Of a DNA stretch of 64,000 nucleotides, positions 61,691 to 64,000 are shown one piece after another (positions within the stretch are counted from its first letter, which is position 1; each line of letters begins with the position of its first letter). Where the stretch lies: positions 2,909,001 to 2,973,000 of the forward strand of contig NZ_CP150918.1 of assembly GCF_039908635.1 (NCBI RefSeq), in the 5' to 3' direction. Source of the stretch: Pseudomonas purpurea. GTDB taxonomy: Bacteria; Pseudomonadota; Gammaproteobacteria; Pseudomonadales; Pseudomonadaceae. The translations under genes were made by a program, and so were the position numbers. The notes under the pieces were generated by a model. It had not been told where the DNA came from and did not search any database. It saw only the letters and a list, made by a program, of their open reading frames with translations.

Positions 61691-62227
61691 ATGACGACCA
61701 CTGTCCGCCCTGCCCGTTTAGCCGATGCTGAAGCGCTGCCCAGCATCGAGCGTTCTGCCGCCGAACTGTTTCGCCAGGTCCCGGAACTCGCCTGGCTGGC
61801 CGATGAGCCCGTCCCCGACGCAGCCCAGCATGCGCATAACATCGCCTGCGCCGCCGTGTGGGTGGCCATGGCAGACGAAGACACGGTCGCGGGTTTTCTC
61901 AGTGCCGAGATCTTCGATCACGAACTGCACATTCAGGAACTGTCGGTCAGCCGCCGGTTTCAAGGCCTGGGGCTGGGTCGACAATTGTTGCAGGCGGCCC
62001 TGGCGTCTGCATGTCATTCAGGGTTGGCGGCCATGACCTTGACCACGTTCCGTGAACTGCCATGGAATGAGGCTTTCTATCAGCGGTTTGGATTTGAAAC
62101 CCTGGCCGCCGAACAGATTGGCCCGCGTTTAACCGCTGTTCTGCACGACGAAGCCACGCACGGGCTACCACCCTCACGGCGCTGCGCCATGCGCTACGTT
62201 ATCCGGCCAGCGATCATGCCCGGTTAA
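61691..62227 (+). CDS. GNAT-family N-acetyltransferase
   Basis: A 178-residue acyl-CoA-dependent acetyltransferase. The acetyl-CoA motif A is visible as LSVSRRFQGLGLGRQLLQAAL (R/Q-x2-G-x-G/A) and motif B as NEAFYQRFGFETL. The substrate is not predictable; small-molecule amines or protein N-termini are typical. The start codon lies directly after a hairpin and has no SD, so initiation may be leaderless or structure-dependent. Confidence 0.9.
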   Translation: MTTTVRPARLADAEALPSIERSAAELFRQVPELAWLADEPVPDAAQHAHNIACAAVWVAMADEDTVAGFLSAEIFDHELHIQELSVSRRFQGLGLGRQLLQAALASACHSGLAAMTLTTFRELPWNEAFYQRFGFETLAAEQIGPRLTAVLHDEATHGLPPSRRCAMRYVIRPAIMPG

Positions 62228-62307
62228 GCGCTGCCCCCGATTGCTCCCCCGGCATATCCGCATAAGGATTCGGCGTCATAGCGGAACCTGAGTCCATATA
62301 GTGCAAA

Positions 62308-62332
62308 ATTAATGCACTCAATGCGCATTAAT
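62308..62332. promoter_or_regulatory. Inverted repeat and promoter for a short transcript
   Basis: Arms ATTAATGC (62308-62315) and GCATTAAT (62325-62332) form a perfect 8-bp inverted repeat; the right arm runs into TTAATATGAAT, a possible -10 region. It would drive the terminated RNA candidate that follows. Confidence 0.45.
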
Positions 62333-62334
62333 AT

Positions 62335-62438
62335 GAATTTGTCAGGAGTTGGATTGGGCGGCACACTGTGCCGGTTCCTCCCCCAAATGTTGGAACGCTT
62401 AAAGGGCTTTCTGGTGATCCAGACAAGCCCTTCTTTTT
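62335..62438 (+). ncRNA. Candidate small RNA or attenuated leader upstream of HPP gene
   Basis: About 100 nt begin after an AT-rich promoter-like segment and end in a good intrinsic terminator: AAGGGCTT (62402-62409), an inner CTGG/CCAG stem, AAGCCCTT (62425-62432) and CTTTTT. Inside lies GGCACA-C-TGTGCC and a G/C-rich loop with TCCTCCCCC, which could pair with Shine-Dalgarno sequences. Three GGA motifs occur in unpaired-looking positions. No known Pseudomonas small RNA is recognised. Confidence 0.45.
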
Positions 62439-62469
62439 GCCCGCTCTCTGCTATTGGATCGTTCCCGTC

Positions 62470-63183
62470 ATGCTTGCTCGCTGGTTTCCTGCTGCTATCA
62501 ATACCCGCCCCACCGAATGGAGCCGCGCGGCCATCGGCATGTCGTTGGGCACGCTCTTGAGTGTCTGGATGTGCGGTAAAGTCTTCGGCATGGACGTGGC
62601 GCTGCACTTGATCGGGCCACTGGGCGCCTCCGCGGTGTTGCTGTTCGCGGTGTCCTCCGGTGCGCTGGCCCAACCGTGGTCGATCCTCGGCGGTTATCTT
62701 TGCGCGGCCGGGGTGGCGCTGCTGGTGGCCCATCTACTCGGGCGCACGCTGGGCAGTGCCTGCCTGGCCGCCGGGATGGCGCTGGTGCTGATGTGCTGGC
62801 TGCGTTGCCTGCACCCACCGGCCGGGGCGTTGGCCTTGTTGCTGGTACTCGCGGACCCGGTGACCATCGCCATGGACTGGCGCGCACTCGGGCCGGTGAT
62901 GCTCAGCGCCGCGTGTTTGCTGGCCAGCGCGCTGGTCTACAACAACCTGACGCGCATCCGCTACCCCAAGGGCCACAGCGAGCCTGCGGCCGTGACGCCC
63001 GGCGATCATCCGCCCGCAGACACACTGGCGATTACCGCCGAGGATCTCAAACTGGCCCTGGCCGATCTGCAAGCGTTTTTCGACGTCACCCCCGAAAACC
63101 TTGAACAGTTGATCCACGCCAGTGAACTCCACGCCAAACGCCGCAGCATCGGTGAAGTGCTCGCCCACCGGGTTGAGCGTTAA
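62470..63183 (+). CDS. HPP-family integral membrane protein
   Basis: This 237-residue protein has four to five helices, with the family His-Pro-Pro motif in CLHPPAGALALLLVLADP. Plant and cyanobacterial HPP proteins have been linked to nitrite transport; in Pseudomonas the role is unknown. A polar C-terminal domain of about 65 residues (from LTRIRYPKGHSEP) ends in VEHRVER-like sequence. The ATG at 62470 is chosen because a terminator ends just upstream and earlier in-frame codons would run through it. SD weak. Its stop overlaps the convergent AstA gene stop by 4 bp. Confidence 0.85.
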   Translation: MLARWFPAAINTRPTEWSRAAIGMSLGTLLSVWMCGKVFGMDVALHLIGPLGASAVLLFAVSSGALAQPWSILGGYLCAAGVALLVAHLLGRTLGSACLAAGMALVLMCWLRCLHPPAGALALLLVLADPVTIAMDWRALGPVMLSAACLLASALVYNNLTRIRYPKGHSEPAAVTPGDHPPADTLAITAEDLKLALADLQAFFDVTPENLEQLIHASELHAKRRSIGEVLAHRVER

Positions 63184-64000
63184 GCCGCCGACAACTGCCG
63201 CGCCGGCACCGCCAGGCTGACCGCTCGCACCGAGGTGCCGGCAGTCAACCTGAGTGCCTTGGCTGTTTGCGCATCGACAATCAACGTACCGGCAGCGACC
63301 CGCGCCGGTGCGGCAGTGATCCGGCAATCGGCGAACTGGCGGTTATGAATCAGGTACACCGGCGCTTGCTCACCGGGCGTGCCGATGCTCAATTGCAACA
63401 CCTGGCTGTCACGCACCGCACGAATGTCTCCGGTCGCGCACTCGATCAGCGGCCCGCCGTCGAAGATATCGATGTAGTCCTTGTGCTCGAACCCTTCAGC
63501 CTTGAGCATGCCCAGCGCCGGTTCGGTGTTGGGATGAACCCGGCCGATCACCGTCCTCGCGGCTTCGGGCAGCAGGCAGGTCGGCAGCGGGAACTTGGGC
63601 ATCAGTTCGGCGATGAAAGTCTTGTTGCCCAATCCGGTGAGGTAATCGGCGTCGGCAAAATCCATCTTGAAGAAGTGCCGCCCAAGGCCTTCCCAGAACG
63701 GTGACACGCCCTCCTCATCCGAGTAGCCGCGCATCTCGGCAATCACTTTTTCGCCGAACTGCTGGCGAAACTCGGCGAGAAACAGAAACCGTGCCTTGGA
63801 CAACAAGCGCCCATTCAAACCACTGCGATGCCCGGCGTGCAGGAACAACGAACACAGCTCGGAATGCCCGGTCATGTCGTTGCCCAGGAACAACGTCGGC
63901 AATTGCTGGTTGATCCCCAGATCTTTCGACGCTGCGACAAACAGCCCCATTCGATAGTTGTACCAGGGCTCGCGCAACCCGACCGCACCGGCCAGCGCAC
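63180..64000 (-). CDS. astA: Arginine N-succinyltransferase (AstA/AruF-AruG family), N-terminus outside window
   Basis: This enzyme uses succinyl-CoA to succinylate arginine (or ornithine), the first step of the AST pathway for arginine use as carbon and nitrogen source. The frame runs to the window edge, where AGAVGLREPWYNYRMG is the family motif, so about 70 N-terminal residues are missing. Further family segments: FLGNDMTGHSELCSLFLH, GRHFFKMDFADADYL and HPNTEPALGMLKAEGF. In Pseudomonas two adjacent copies (aruF and aruG) form a heteromer; which one this is cannot be told from this fragment. Confidence 0.92.
   Translation of the reverse strand, partial: ALAGAVGLREPWYNYRMGLFVAASKDLGINQQLPTLFLGNDMTGHSELCSLFLHAGHRSGLNGRLLSKARFLFLAEFRQQFGEKVIAEMRGYSDEEGVSPFWEGLGRHFFKMDFADADYLTGLGNKTFIAELMPKFPLPTCLLPEAARTVIGRVHPNTEPALGMLKAEGFEHKDYIDIFDGGPLIECATGDIRAVRDSQVLQLSIGTPGEQAPVYLIHNRQFADCRITAAPARVAAGTLIVDAQTAKALRLTAGTSVRAVSLAVPARQLSAA

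Noticed and set aside
1..64000. tRNA, rRNA and CRISPR arrays
   Set aside because: No cloverleaf, rRNA segment or regularly spaced repeat series was noticed on reading either strand.

Overview
The window reads as chromosome of a Pseudomonas of the P. fluorescens group. It has high GC and Pseudomonas-type gene orders: a type I exporter channel (aprF) followed by two autotransporter proteases and two family I.3 lipases, and the full arnBCADTEF-ugd lipid A modification operon. Everything was read by eye from the sequence; family names rest on recognised motifs, lengths and gene order, not on searches.

Layout. (1) 1-10.9 kb, exoenzyme block: the end of aprF, two subtilisin-type autotransporters, and two RTX lipases/polyurethanase-like esterases that should leave through the Apr exporter. 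(2) 10.9-13.4 kb: small envelope proteins and a DJ-1/PfpI protein. (3) 13.4-29.0 kb, minus strand: a tightly overlapped [NiFe]-hydrogenase operon. In transcription order it holds small subunit, large subunit, a Cys-free NifU-like protein, three unknown cluster proteins, maturation protease, a 35-residue membrane peptide, hypF, hypC, a SIS isomerase, hypD, hypE, hypA and hypB. A PAS histidine kinase/FixJ-type regulator pair lies just upstream. Motifs and gene content point to group 1h, the oxygen-tolerant high-affinity type best known from Actinobacteria, so horizontal origin is likely. (4) 29-39.7 kb: housekeeping and metabolic genes (DUF2231, DUF1428, malate:quinone oxidoreductase, two LysR-transporter pairs, an AbrB-type membrane protein).

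(5) 39.7-50.8 kb, accessory island: a two-gene RNA repair operon (RNA ligase plus HD-phosphoesterase/polynucleotide kinase); a MITE-like palindrome; an AT-rich pair made of a 38-residue peptide ending in Ala-Tyr-Trp and an M29-aminopeptidase-like protein, which resembles a crocagin-type RiPP locus; an orphan PAAR protein; immunity-type genes with the decayed tail of a lost toxin; a 5'-truncated Rhs protein with an intact NucA/NucB-type nuclease tail and its SMI1/KNR4-type immunity gene; and a tyrosine recombinase. (6) 51.2-61.6 kb: the arn operon and ugd, which make and attach 4-amino-4-deoxy-L-arabinose to lipid A (cationic peptide/polymyxin resistance), plus one more membrane glycosyltransferase. 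(7) 61.7-64 kb: a GNAT protein, a candidate small RNA, an HPP-family membrane protein, and an arginine N-succinyltransferase cut by the window edge.

The most unusual items are the AYW peptide/M29-like pair, the HD-Pnk/RNA ligase operon, the group 1h-type hydrogenase with its 35-residue membrane peptide, and two candidate structured RNAs (upstream of mqo and upstream of the HPP gene). No tRNA, rRNA or CRISPR array was seen.
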